A stretch of DNA of 59,733 bases from Hydrogenobacter sp. (GCA_041287335.1 JBEULM010000022.1:1-59733); one strand, 5' to 3'; positions 24,838 to 33,139 are shown, numbered from the stretch's first letter. Notes: generated from the letters alone by a model not told the origin. A program made the numbers and translations.

Positions 24838-25227
24838 TTAAAAGGTTAGCACTTTATCGGCTTCCATAGCTCTGAGAGCAAATTCACTTGCTGGAACCAC
24901 ACCGTCAAGCTCCTTAATGAGGTCCTCCTCTGTGAGTCCCAGCGAGTCTACAGCTTGCTTGCATGAATAGAACTTGACCCCAGCCTGTTTTGCATCCTTC
25001 ATAAAATCATAAACGGTTTTTGGCTTTTTACCGTTAGGTGATAGGCAGTTTGGTTCAGCTGGTACTATTCTTTGTGCCACACCTTTCCTTAGCAAGTTAG
25101 TACCGTCCATATTGAAAAATATCTCAACATCTGCCTCATTAGAAGCCATAAGTGCCGCTATGTAAAAGGGTGCGGCACATCTCCACGGGGTTTTAGGTCC
25201 GCTCGTCATCAAAATGATCACCTTCAT
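24838..25227 (-). CDS. DsrE-family sulfur carrier protein
   Basis: A 129-residue cytoplasmic DsrE-fold protein: strand KVIILMTSGP, helix PFYIAALMASNEADVEIFFNMDG, and the conserved cysteine in GVKFYSCKQAVDSLGL. It resembles the DsrE3-type carriers that accompany sHdr genes. Other cysteines lie at CAAPF and NCLSP. Its start overlaps the mini-thioredoxin gene by 4 bases and lbpA1 follows after 26 bases. It is expected to receive or donate sulfane sulfur on the cysteine; the exact partner is not visible. Confidence 0.82.
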   Translation of the reverse strand: MKVIILMTSGPKTPWRCAAPFYIAALMASNEADVEIFFNMDGTNLLRKGVAQRIVPAEPNCLSPNGKKPKTVYDFMKDAKQAGVKFYSCKQAVDSLGLTEEDLIKELDGVVPASEFALRAMEADKVLTF

Positions 25228-25481
25228 GATTCTAACACCTTCCTGGCTTCCGCCTCATCAGGTACCCCTACGAAGGTAAGCTTGCCATCTATTATGGTGG
25301 AAGGTACCGACCTCACTATGAGCTTTTTTGCCCACATCTTACCTTCCGGCTGAGCAACATCAAGTACATCATACTTAAATCCATACTCACTCTGGAGCTT
25401 TCTCCAGAGCATATCAGCATCAGGACAAGTCGCACACCACTGAGACACTAAAAGTATTACATGCTTGTCCTTTGCACCCAT
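25224..25481 (-). CDS. Minimal thioredoxin-fold protein with CATC motif
   Basis: An 85-residue thioredoxin-fold protein with VSQWCATCPDAD as its redox motif (CATC rather than CGPC), a cis-proline region VPSTIIDG and a short C-terminal helix. It is shorter than a classic thioredoxin and closer to glutaredoxin-size proteins. The start at 25481 gives a TGATG overlap with lbpA2; an upstream GTG-type frame extension of ten codons exists but is unlikely. Lying between lbpA2 and a dsrE gene, it may reduce or transfer persulfides or lipoyl disulfides for the sHdr pathway; this is inference. Confidence 0.82.
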   Translation of the reverse strand: MGAKDKHVILLVSQWCATCPDADMLWRKLQSEYGFKYDVLDVAQPEGKMWAKKLIVRSVPSTIIDGKLTFVGVPDEAEARKVLES

Positions 25482-25963
25482 CACGTGCACCTCATACAAA
25501 CTATGTCCCATTCGTCTATATACTTCCTCATTTCTTCAATAGCTTTCTGACCGCTGACTAAATCTTTAATGTCTCTCTCCAGATTGGTGGGTTTTAACCT
25601 TGCCACCCAACCCTCTCCATAGGGGTCATAGTTTATTATATCAGGTTGTTCAAGTACCTTCTCGTTTCTTTCTATTACTTCACCTTCTATTACCGCATTG
25701 ATAGGTCCAGCCCATTTGCCACTTTCAAGGGAAGCGACTGGCTTCCCCTTCTTTATAAGCTTTCCAGGCTCTTTTATCCTGGCATGCAACAATCTGCCTG
25801 CCCTTACCTGCCCCACATCCGTCAGTCCCATGGTAACTGTCCCATCTTCATTTATCTTAAACCACGTTTGTGTTTCTATATCGTAATATAAATCAAGGGG
25901 TACAACGCATCCGTTGTACTCCCATTCGTTACTTTCCTTTTCAGGAAGCCCTCCTAATGCCAT
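25481..25963 (-). CDS. lbpA2: Lipoate-binding protein LbpA (GcvH-like), copy 2
   Basis: A 160-residue GcvH-like protein. The lipoyl-lysine motif is SLESGKWAGPINAV, preceded by GLTDVGQVRAGRLL and followed by NYDPYGEGWVARLKP. It differs from copy 1 in a longer N-terminus and in a C-terminal CMRC pair, which copy 1 lacks (it ends in a single cysteine). It follows hdrB2 by 8 bases, the position where lbpA is found in many sHdr loci, so it is the likelier main partner of the complex. Confidence 0.9.
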   Translation of the reverse strand: MALGGLPEKESNEWEYNGCVVPLDLYYDIETQTWFKINEDGTVTMGLTDVGQVRAGRLLHARIKEPGKLIKKGKPVASLESGKWAGPINAVIEGEVIERNEKVLEQPDIINYDPYGEGWVARLKPTNLERDIKDLVSGQKAIEEMRKYIDEWDIVCMRCT

Positions 25964-25971
25964 TCCACCTC

Positions 25972-26931
25972 CTAAGCGAGACCTAATCTCTTGAGTACGG
26001 GAAGAGGATCAGAGAGATTATCTTTCAGTTTTACATCGTTGGCACTGTATCCGAAAGCTAACCCAAGAAGCTGAGTAAAGTACGCAGCAGGCACGTCCAC
26101 GTCGGGTACTCCCTTCATCATGAGTCTATGTCTATACATTTCAACGGAAGCGTGGCACAGAGGACACTCTGTAGCTATTATGTCAGCACCGTTCCTTTTT
26201 GCGGTCTGAAGTATCATCATCACGAACTTCTCAGAAACCATTTCGTCCGAAAGTGAGTGAGGTCCTCCACAGCATTGAGTGTGCATAGGTTCAAATTCTA
26301 CATTTGTAGCTCCGGCAGCTTCAAGTAAAGCATTCATATAGTAAGGATGTTCGTCATCATCCGCTGTGTCTCTCTTTCTGGGTCTTACCTCTTCTTCTTG
26401 TCCTCCTGCGTGAGCATAAGTCCTCGCATAAAAGTGGGGTCTTGTGTAAAGACAGCCATAATAATTAGCCACTTTTAATCCCCTCAAAGGTCTTTTCGTC
26501 TTCTCCTTTACTTTTTGAGGTCCCGCTTCGTGATAGAGCCATTCAAGTAAGTGGTAGGTGTGGGGTATCCTGTCAAGGGGATCAACTCCACCCTCTCTCA
26601 AAAGCGCATTCACCTTTTCATAAACGCTTCTATCTGTTTCCAAAAAGTATTCAGCTCTTTGAAGTGAGAAAGAACAACCGTTACACGGCGCTATTATAAC
26701 TTCATGTCCCTGTTTTCTTGCCAAGGACATATTCCTCGCATTCAAGAGCATAGTTCCCATAAAAGTCACGTTCTTGGATTCCATAGCACCACAGCAGTTG
26801 TAATCCTCAAGATAGTCAAGCTCAAGACCAAGTTCCCTGGCAACGATCCTCGTTGAAACATCATAAGCCCGTGATGCACCTTCCAAAGAGCATCCGGGAT
26901 AATAGGCTACTCTTTTACCTATCACACCCAT
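25972..26931 (-). CDS. hdrB2: sHdr subunit HdrB2 (CCG-domain)
   Basis: A 319-residue heterodisulfide-reductase-like B subunit with two CCG domains. The first has GCSLEG, NCCGAMES and APCNGC; the second has YGCLYTRPH, CCGGPHSLS and CPLCH. Such domains bind non-cubane [4Fe-4S] clusters that act on disulfides. It ends the conserved C1-B1-A-hyp-C2-B2 order of the sulfur-oxidising sHdr complex. It follows hdrC2 by 12 bases with an AAGGAGG ribosome-binding site. Confidence 0.93.
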   Translation of the reverse strand: MGVIGKRVAYYPGCSLEGASRAYDVSTRIVARELGLELDYLEDYNCCGAMESKNVTFMGTMLLNARNMSLARKQGHEVIIAPCNGCSFSLQRAEYFLETDRSVYEKVNALLREGGVDPLDRIPHTYHLLEWLYHEAGPQKVKEKTKRPLRGLKVANYYGCLYTRPHFYARTYAHAGGQEEEVRPRKRDTADDDEHPYYMNALLEAAGATNVEFEPMHTQCCGGPHSLSDEMVSEKFVMMILQTAKRNGADIIATECPLCHASVEMYRHRLMMKGVPDVDVPAAYFTQLLGLAFGYSANDVKLKDNLSDPLPVLKRLGLA

Positions 26932-26943
26932 TTTTTAACCTCC

Positions 26944-27705
26944 TTAATGCGCTAATGCTCCTTCTTCTTCCATAACTTTCCTGAGAACCTGCTTGAACCT
27001 GTTCCAGTTTTTAGTTCTTGGATGGAACAGCATATGTTTTGCGTTAAGCATGAGAAAACCTATATTCATGGACTTTATTGGTTTTAATGTAAGCTGTTTG
27101 AGCCATTCTGGTGTTTCTCCTACGAAGGGTATAGGTTTTTTGAGTATGGGATCTTTCACCACCTTGTAACCTTGCTTTTCTATCCACCCAAAGAGAAGCT
27201 CTCCATCCTCTATCCTTCCATACTCAAGTACCTGTTCAGTAAAGAACTTGTCAAACTTCTTGGATGGATACTCCTCAATGAGACCCTTCTTTGCCATAGT
27301 TCTCAGGATAACTTTTAAGACTTCTTCCACAAGTACGCCTTTGGGACATCTATGTGTACACTTATGACATGACACGCATCGCCACATAACGTCCGCACGC
27401 TTTTGTAGTTCGTCTATCATACCTAATCTTGCAAGGTATATGAAGTGTCTGGGGTTATACCTCTCATCCCAGTAATTGTGTACGGGACATGATGCTGTGC
27501 AGTAGGAACATTGATAACATTGGTTGATCGTTTTACCATCCGGAGAGTTTATTATCTCATTGGCAAAGTCAAGGTCATAATCGTTTATAACCCTTGGGAG
27601 TATTATAAGATTCCAATCCCCAGATACATCTATACCTTCAACTACAAGCCTTTCCTTCCTTAAAATTCTCTCCGGTTCTACAAGACTTCTTTCATGTATA
27701 GCCAT
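26944..27705 (-). CDS. hdrC2: sHdr subunit HdrC2 (two [4Fe-4S] clusters)
   Basis: A 253-residue HdrC-type iron-sulfur protein. Two ferredoxin motifs, CYQCSYCTASCP (near residue 82) and CVSCHKCTHRCP (near residue 115), bind two [4Fe-4S] clusters. A long C-terminal helical part follows. It should relay electrons between HdrB2 and HdrA. The gene follows the hyp gene by 3 bases. Confidence 0.93.
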   Translation of the reverse strand: MAIHERSLVEPERILRKERLVVEGIDVSGDWNLIILPRVINDYDLDFANEIINSPDGKTINQCYQCSYCTASCPVHNYWDERYNPRHFIYLARLGMIDELQKRADVMWRCVSCHKCTHRCPKGVLVEEVLKVILRTMAKKGLIEEYPSKKFDKFFTEQVLEYGRIEDGELLFGWIEKQGYKVVKDPILKKPIPFVGETPEWLKQLTLKPIKSMNIGFLMLNAKHMLFHPRTKNWNRFKQVLRKVMEEEGALAH

Positions 27706-27708
27706 ACC

Positions 27709-28455
27709 TTACACCTCCAAAAGGTCCTCTTTTCTTATAATGCCTAAAAGCCTCCTCGCCATTATGCCTGCGGGCGGGAAAAATCCTTTTGCGCTGTGCA
27801 TAGTGGAAAGGGTCATGTAGTCTACATAAGTGGCATATATCATGGCGAGGAATATGTCAACAAAAAGGTATCCCTTCACCTTTATACCAAAATCCGTTAA
27901 CTTTTCCTGTATCTGTTTGTATATGCTTTCAAACTCTTCGTAAGTTTCTCCATACATGCTCTTTTTTGGAGGTTCTTCTTTGAGGAAAACAACAGCACCA
28001 CTTTCGCTTTCTGGATCCCATATCCATCCAGTCCATAGGACATATTCTTCCGGAAAAGTAAAGTGGAGTATTTCGCTGGCTATATCCCTGGCAGAACTTT
28101 TGTCCACGCCTCTTATTTCCCTAACAAACCTTTCCACTCTCTCCTCCCAAGAGCCTGCCTTTCCATAGAGTAAGTCACTTATAGCCTTTTTTAATCTGTC
28201 AACACCCGTTTCTTCTATGATCTTTTTCCTCTTCCTTCTGCTCGCAAAGATCCTCTCAAGTATAGCGTTTAGTTCCTCTTCCGTGAGGGAAGGAAGCCTC
28301 TCTTTGCTCAAAAGTTGCTGAAAGAGGAGGGATTTGGCGAGAAGATCTTTATAAAGCTCTTGTACGAACTCCTCGCCTTCACCCAGTAACTTTATGAGGT
28401 AATCCCTAACTAAAAAATCGTCAAGAGTTGTGCCTTTGAATCTTTTCTCCATCAT
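27709..28455 (-). CDS. sHdr locus conserved hypothetical (Hyp)
   Basis: A 248-residue cytoplasmic protein, here in the position of the conserved hyp gene between hdrA and hdrC2 in sulfur-oxidising sHdr loci. It is mostly helical and charged in the first half, with no cysteine motif and no membrane segment. Segments such as ILHFTFPEEYVLWTGWIWDPESESGAVVFL may form a folded core. It overlaps hdrA by 4 bases (ATGA). The literature reports it as part of the locus but its function is not established. Confidence 0.85.
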   Translation of the reverse strand: MMEKRFKGTTLDDFLVRDYLIKLLGEGEEFVQELYKDLLAKSLLFQQLLSKERLPSLTEEELNAILERIFASRRKRKKIIEETGVDRLKKAISDLLYGKAGSWEERVERFVREIRGVDKSSARDIASEILHFTFPEEYVLWTGWIWDPESESGAVVFLKEEPPKKSMYGETYEEFESIYKQIQEKLTDFGIKVKGYLFVDIFLAMIYATYVDYMTLSTMHSAKGFFPPAGIMARRLLGIIRKEDLLEV

Positions 28456-29510
28456 ACACTAACCTTAGCTCCAAGAAAAGCTGCAGCTTCAGCTGCCGCC
28501 GCTTCACCTTCAGACAGTGAAGATTCTATGTCTATGGGACCTTTACAGGCACCTGCTATAAAGACACCCGGTTTGTTGGATATTATGTTAGAGCCAGATT
28601 CCTCCGAAGGTATGAGAAACTGACTGTCTGGGTCTTGCGAAAGTCCTAATATTTTTGCTACTTTCTTGGTGCCTTCTGAAGGCTCCATTCCAAGAACGAG
28701 AACAACCAGATCCATTGGTACTTCTGCTGGTCTTTGAACTATTGTATCTTCGTGCTTTACCCTTAATCTTCCGTCAGCGGGACTGTATGTGATCTCCGCT
28801 ATCCTACCTCTCACATATCTGACACCGTATTTCTCCTGAGGTGCCCAGTAAAATGGGTATTCCCATGTGCCGTATGTCCTCACATCCATGTAGTAACAAA
28901 AAACGTCCACATCTGGATAATGCTCCCTTATTTCAGAGCCTTGAAGACCAGAAAGGGCACATCCGTATCTACAGCAGTGTACGTTGGTAACACCAAGTTG
29001 TCTGTCCCTTGATCCTACACAGAAGACAAAGGCTACCCTCTTAGGAAGCTGTCCGTTGGAAGGTCTGTAAAGTTTTCCCTCTCTGGCAAACATCTGCTCA
29101 AGTTCAAGGTTTGTTATCACATCAGGATAAAGTCCATAACCAAGCTCTCCTTTTCTTCTTGCGTCAAAGTGCTGAAACCCAGTAGCAACTACTATAGCCG
29201 CCACTTCATGAGTCTCGCCATTAGAAAGTCTCACTTTAAAGTTTCCCGGTTCCCCTTCGCAAGCTTCAAGTTCTGTTTTGAACTTGATCTGTACATTAGG
29301 GTTCTCTTCTACCTCCCTGATGTACGGACCCAATACCTGACTGGGTTTTAGCCTTCTGGGGATGAGTGTGTGGTAGTCCTCCAGTATGGGTCTACCGCCT
29401 AACTTTTCCTCCTTTTCAACGAGGATGGTAGGCACGCCAAGCCTACCGAGTACCCTCGCTGCACCAAGACCCGCCGGTCCACCACCGACCACTAACACGC
29501 TCTTAGCCAT
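28452..29510 (-). CDS. hdrA: sHdr subunit HdrA (flavoprotein)
   Basis: A 352-residue HdrA-like flavoprotein. The FAD site is VVGGGPAGLGAARVL at the N-terminus with ILVEKEEKLGGR, and a second nucleotide-binding part (IVVATGFQHFD) follows. A cysteine set FCVGSRD, HCCRYGC can bind the [4Fe-4S] cluster of HdrA. It lacks the N- and C-terminal extra domains of methanogen HdrA, as expected for the short sHdr form. The start at 29510 is preferred over a TTG five codons earlier because GAGGAGG lies 8 bases upstream. Confidence 0.93.
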   Translation of the reverse strand: MAKSVLVVGGGPAGLGAARVLGRLGVPTILVEKEEKLGGRPILEDYHTLIPRRLKPSQVLGPYIREVEENPNVQIKFKTELEACEGEPGNFKVRLSNGETHEVAAIVVATGFQHFDARRKGELGYGLYPDVITNLELEQMFAREGKLYRPSNGQLPKRVAFVFCVGSRDRQLGVTNVHCCRYGCALSGLQGSEIREHYPDVDVFCYYMDVRTYGTWEYPFYWAPQEKYGVRYVRGRIAEITYSPADGRLRVKHEDTIVQRPAEVPMDLVVLVLGMEPSEGTKKVAKILGLSQDPDSQFLIPSEESGSNIISNKPGVFIAGACKGPIDIESSLSEGEAAAAEAAAFLGAKVSV

Positions 29511-29530
29511 GAAAGACCTCCTCAATTTAT

Positions 29531-30874
29531 TTAAGACTTAAACAGTGGCATAGCCGCAGTTGCTGAAGCTTTCGGTTTACCGGTAGATGTTCTGCTGTAA
29601 GGCTCATACAAGTCATAGGTCTTGAAGAACTCCATAAGCTCATCGTACTTTCCAGCCTTTTCAAGTTCAGCTATGTACTTGACATCCTCTTCCCACTCTT
29701 TTTTGAGTTCTCTCCAGTTGGTTATACCCATCTTCTCAAGGAGAGGCTCATAAGCTGAGCAGTTCCAGTAAAGTTGAACAACTTTGAAGGGATGCGCGCC
29801 GCATGCAAGAGCTGAGAACATTACATCAGACATAACTGCAACCGGATAATACATGCCATGTGCTTTTCCTATCCATTGGTTTTTCTCAAAGGTTGTAGTG
29901 CAACCAGTGTCGTGAGTGATTATTACGTCGGCTTTTACCTCTTCATATATAACCTTCAGCTTCCTTTGTATCGCAAAGGATCTTGTAAATTCTCTTTCCG
30001 TTAGTATATGTCTGAAACCAAATCCGCAGCAATCAAACCATGTGGAGTAATCCACCACTTGAGCGCCGAGAGCCTTTATTACAGCAGTAGATGCAGCAGG
30101 TCTTTGACCGTTAAACACTTCTGGGTCATAAGGATAGTCATCAGCTATCATCTTGTATGTATGGCAAGCGTTGTGTATGGCGACTCTTACGTTGGATACA
30201 TCTATGCCCTTAGCTTTCCCTTCTTTCTCGTAAAGTTCTTTGATCTTATATCTCATGGCGTGTACCCATTCGGAATAGTGGACAACTTCCTGAGGTATTA
30301 CTATCCTTCCGTCTTCTGTGAGCCTTCCCAGCTTTTTGAGGATGGGCTTTACAGCATCCCTGAGTTCCTTATTCATTATGAGCTGTTCCCTGGTTTCCTT
30401 ATAAGAGCCGAAAGATGTACCACAGTGTATTAGTGGATAGTATCCTGTCTTCCAAGCTTGATGCATATTTCTGAGCCAAACAGCTGCCAAAGCTACGGGA
30501 TTGGAAGTACCAGATCCGTGATAATTCCATGCGGTACAGGAGGTCTGATGAGGCTCATTCAGATAATCAAGACCGAACTTGTTCATTAGCCAAAAGACAG
30601 ACGCAGGGTATCCGGGTATATTACCGCATTGACCGCAAGATTTGTGATGCCAGAGCTTGTTGGTGGGAATGACCTTTATTCTACCAGTTCTTGTGTACAC
30701 ATGCACCGGCTGGTTTTCTTCCGTTATCCTGTGTATGAGTATTTCTCCTTTAGCCTCTAACTCTTCCATCATCTCAAAGATGTGGTCATAGTGAGCGTGA
30801 TACTCTTTGAGGGGAAAGGGTGGCTTCTCGGGGTACATAAGGATGCTTCCCTCTTTATGATGTCCGTGTGCCAT
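29531..30874 (-). CDS. hdrB1: sHdr subunit HdrB1 (CCG-domain)
   Basis: A 447-residue heterodisulfide-reductase-like B subunit, larger than HdrB2 because of N- and C-terminal extensions. Cysteine blocks include SCGQCGN, TSCTAWN, ACHTYK, FDCCGFGFRH and DTGCTTTF, the usual CCG-domain arrangement with altered spacing. A His-rich start (AHGHHKEG) is present. The ATG at 30874 is preceded by AAGGAGGTG at ideal distance; a GTG three codons upstream is rejected. It is the second gene of the hdrC1-B1-A unit. Confidence 0.92.
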   Translation of the reverse strand: MAHGHHKEGSILMYPEKPPFPLKEYHAHYDHIFEMMEELEAKGEILIHRITEENQPVHVYTRTGRIKVIPTNKLWHHKSCGQCGNIPGYPASVFWLMNKFGLDYLNEPHQTSCTAWNYHGSGTSNPVALAAVWLRNMHQAWKTGYYPLIHCGTSFGSYKETREQLIMNKELRDAVKPILKKLGRLTEDGRIVIPQEVVHYSEWVHAMRYKIKELYEKEGKAKGIDVSNVRVAIHNACHTYKMIADDYPYDPEVFNGQRPAASTAVIKALGAQVVDYSTWFDCCGFGFRHILTEREFTRSFAIQRKLKVIYEEVKADVIITHDTGCTTTFEKNQWIGKAHGMYYPVAVMSDVMFSALACGAHPFKVVQLYWNCSAYEPLLEKMGITNWRELKKEWEEDVKYIAELEKAGKYDELMEFFKTYDLYEPYSRTSTGKPKASATAAMPLFKS

Positions 30875-30922
30875 GATTAACACCTCCTTAAAGTTTTTTG
30901 GGTATCAAACCCGTTCATAAGC

Positions 30923-31648
30923 TTACTCTTCTTCATACATCTCAGCGTATCTCTCTTCGTTTTCTTCTACTATATCCATTATGACGTTGTAAAGGTTCGG
31001 GTCTAACTTTTCAAGCATCTCAAAGATCCCCGTTTCTCTCCATATGGTATACATCTCTATAGCGGTTTCCAGAGATACTTCCCAAGCTGTTTTAACAGAT
31101 TTACCCACATCAAAAGGTATAGCCATCCTCTTTGCTCTGAGGTTTTCCATATTATCCGCCATCTTGGGACCCCAGTCTGGGAAGAAGTCAGGCTGAAGCA
31201 TATCAGCCGATAGCTGGTTTCCTGTTGTCATAACTTTGAGAAGAACCCTTCCGTAAGGCTTGAGAAGGTCTTTCGTTGCCTCAAAAGCGTTTCTTACCGC
31301 TACTTCTCTCATTATGGCAACAAGACCACCTGGGTTGTTCACAAAAGGACAGCGGATCCAACAGGTAAAGCACTGAGAACAAGCCCATATGTATTCGTGC
31401 ATCATATCGTAGAGGACTTCCACATCCTCCTCAAGAAACCTCTGAACTATCTCACGCGGAGAGTAATCAAAGAACCTGTTGGAGGGACAAGATGCGGTGC
31501 ACACACCGCAGTTGAGACAGCCAAAAATATACTCTTTAAAGCGAAAGTCTGATTTTACTTCCTCAATAACTCTGACCTTTTCCTCCCACGGTACGCTTTT
31601 TGTCTTCTCTGATATGGGGAGGTTGTATCCGTATATATGTCCATCCAT
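30923..31648 (-). CDS. hdrC1: sHdr subunit HdrC1 (two [4Fe-4S] clusters)
   Basis: A 241-residue HdrC-type protein. Cluster motifs are CLNCGVCTASCP and CSQCFTCWIRCP, each binding one [4Fe-4S] cluster. The start at 31648 has AAGGAGGTAAAAGCT immediately upstream; the longer frame to 31696 is rejected for that reason. It heads the hdrC1-B1-A-hyp-C2-B2 unit. The 122 bases between it and the upstream dsrE gene hold a palindrome and may carry a separate promoter. Confidence 0.93.
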   Translation of the reverse strand: MDGHIYGYNLPISEKTKSVPWEEKVRVIEEVKSDFRFKEYIFGCLNCGVCTASCPSNRFFDYSPREIVQRFLEEDVEVLYDMMHEYIWACSQCFTCWIRCPFVNNPGGLVAIMREVAVRNAFEATKDLLKPYGRVLLKVMTTGNQLSADMLQPDFFPDWGPKMADNMENLRAKRMAIPFDVGKSVKTAWEVSLETAIEMYTIWRETGIFEMLEKLDPNLYNVIMDIVEENEERYAEMYEEE

Positions 31649-31728
31649 AGCTTTTACCTCCTTAAGCAGTTCTACATAAAAAGATAAAGAGACCACACTT
31701 CAAGTCAATTAATTTTTGCTTATGGATA

Positions 31729-31746
31729 TATAAGTATATACTTATA
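31729..31746. repeat. 18-base perfect palindrome ahead of hdrC1
   Basis: TATAAGTAT-ATACTTATA without spacer, 81 bases upstream of the hdrC1 ATG. It is AT-only apart from one G and one C, so it is not a terminator. Its position upstream of the sHdr genes makes it a candidate operator. No sHdr regulator gene is visible in the window. Confidence 0.45.
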
Positions 31747-31770
31747 ATACCCTTACAAAAGAGGGGGAGA

Positions 31771-32196
31771 TCAAAGGGTGATAACAGCATATTCACCGCT
31801 CATAAGCTTATCAAGAAAAGCAGCACCGCCTATTATTCCGTCACAAAGTTCAGGATTTACGTCCTCTTTTTTGTATATTTCCGTAAGATCAAGGGAGGGT
31901 ACACAGAGGTATATCTTTACACCCGCCTCCTTTGCCATCTTTATAAAGTCATAAACGGTTTGTTCAACACCAGGTCTAACCTTAACCTTTTTTGCGTTAT
32001 CTCTCATAAGAAGAAAGCCAGCCTCGGAAGTTATGACCATTTCTACTTCGTAATCCATGGTGGTGGCAGCGGTAGCGAGGAAAAAGGGAGCACCAGCTTG
32101 CGGATTTATAAGTTCACCGGTAGCCGGTTCGGCCCTCTCAAAGAAAGGAACAGTAAGGATGTAAAATATCAGCTTTTCGTAACCTTGAGCAGCCAT
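31771..32196 (-). CDS. DsrE-family protein of the tusA-dsrE2 set
   Basis: A 141-residue DsrE-fold protein: first strand KLIFYILTVP, a helix GAPFFLATAATTMDYEVEMVITSE, and the conserved cysteine in GVKIYLCVPSLDLTEI. It follows dsrE2 by 11 bases in the order tusA-dsrE2-dsrE. DsrE proteins bind sulfane sulfur on a cysteine or act as scaffolds; together with TusA this one probably hands sulfur to the sHdr complex. Confidence 0.85.
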   Translation of the reverse strand: MAAQGYEKLIFYILTVPFFERAEPATGELINPQAGAPFFLATAATTMDYEVEMVITSEAGFLLMRDNAKKVKVRPGVEQTVYDFIKMAKEAGVKIYLCVPSLDLTEIYKKEDVNPELCDGIIGGAAFLDKLMSGEYAVITL

Positions 32197-32207
32197 ATTT
32201 ATCCTCC

Positions 32208-32741
32208 TTATACGAAGATTATCATAGGTTTGTCCGCTTCAAGGACGTAATTCATAAAAGTCGCAGCTCCTGCAGGTGGTTCAAGACCATCTATAAGATC
32301 TTCGTATTTATAACCAAAGAGTTCCATAGTCATCTGACAAGGTATGAGCTTTACTTCAGCTTCCTTACACACTTCTATGAGTTCGGGTATGCTCGCAACA
32401 CCGTGTTCCTTTATAGTCTTTTTCATCATAAAGCTCATAAGATCCGTCATACCGGGTATAATACCCATAATTTGGGGAGGTCCTGGGAATATAGATGAAA
32501 TGGCATTTGTAACAGGATTTTGCATAGAAGGGGGGAAAGCCATAGGCATGGCTGGATTCCCTATGGGTGCGATTTTTAGCTCATTCATTTTTTTCTTATG
32601 AATAATGTTTAGCCCATAAAAAGTGAAAAATATTGCGGTTTCTATACCCAAAGAGGCTGCGGTGGAGGCAAGGATTAGAGGTGGATATGCCATGTCAAGT
32701 GTTCCCTTTGTAGCTATTATGGCAAGTCTTTCGGTAGCCAT
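32208..32741 (-). CDS. dsrE2: DsrE2-type sulfur-handling protein
   Basis: A 177-residue DsrE/F/H-like protein of the DsrE2 type. It begins LAIIATKGTLDMAYPPLILASTAASLGIE, has a long hydrophobic insertion rich in Met and Pro (about residues 62-105), and carries the conserved cysteine in VKLIPCQMTMELFGY. DsrE2 proteins often accompany tusA in sulfur oxidisers and the hydrophobic part may associate with the membrane. It follows tusA by 12 bases in one transcription unit. Confidence 0.9.
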   Translation of the reverse strand: MATERLAIIATKGTLDMAYPPLILASTAASLGIETAIFFTFYGLNIIHKKKMNELKIAPIGNPAMPMAFPPSMQNPVTNAISSIFPGPPQIMGIIPGMTDLMSFMMKKTIKEHGVASIPELIEVCKEAEVKLIPCQMTMELFGYKYEDLIDGLEPPAGAATFMNYVLEADKPMIIFV

Positions 32742-32753
32742 AGCTTTCCCTCC

Positions 32754-32990
32754 TTATTTTTTCTTAAGGTAGAAGATGATCTTACCTCCCTCTTCTACAG
32801 TCTCAAGAAGTTCGTGACCAGTTCTACTACAAAAGGCAGGTATGTCAGCTTTAGCACCCGGATCTGTGGTTATGACCTCAAGTATCTGACCCGATTGAAG
32901 TTCCTCAAGAGCTTTTTTAGTCTTCAAAACCGGCAAAGGACAGTTAAGACCCGAGGCATCAAGGACTTTGTCAGGTGTAATTGTAGCCAT
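32754..32990 (-). CDS. tusA: TusA sulfur carrier
   Basis: A 78-residue TusA/SirA-fold protein. The persulfide cysteine lies in the family motif LDASGLNCPLPVLKTKKAL near residue 15. TusA takes sulfane sulfur and passes it to other carriers; in sHdr organisms it is a cytoplasmic donor for sulfur oxidation. The ATG at 32990 has an AGGAGGTG ribosome-binding site upstream. It is the first gene of the tusA-dsrE2-dsrE unit with a strong promoter. Confidence 0.96.
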   Translation of the reverse strand: MATITPDKVLDASGLNCPLPVLKTKKALEELQSGQILEVITTDPGAKADIPAFCSRTGHELLETVEEGGKIIFYLKKK

Positions 32991-33032
32991 AATAAACACC
33001 TCCTACATGTTTAAATATATAGCAATAAGCAT

Positions 33033-33061
33033 ATAATATAGTAAGTCCTTTCCTTTTTCAA
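33033..33061 (-). promoter_or_regulatory. Sigma-70-type promoter of tusA
   Basis: On the minus strand TTGAAA, 17-base spacer, TATTAT, about 43 bases before the tusA ATG. It is divergent from the tRNA-Leu(UAA) unit, whose TATAAT is at 33121-33126. Confidence 0.72.
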
Positions 33062-33139
33062 TACTATAGTTTTTTTTTAAGTCAATATAAGATAACCTTA
33101 TATCGCTTTAGGTAATGAGTTATAATTTTAAGTCCGTAA

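Noticed and set aside
24365-25963. Glycine cleavage H proteins
   Set aside because: No gcvT or gcvP is nearby, and both genes lie in an sHdr operon, so the LbpA assignment is preferred.
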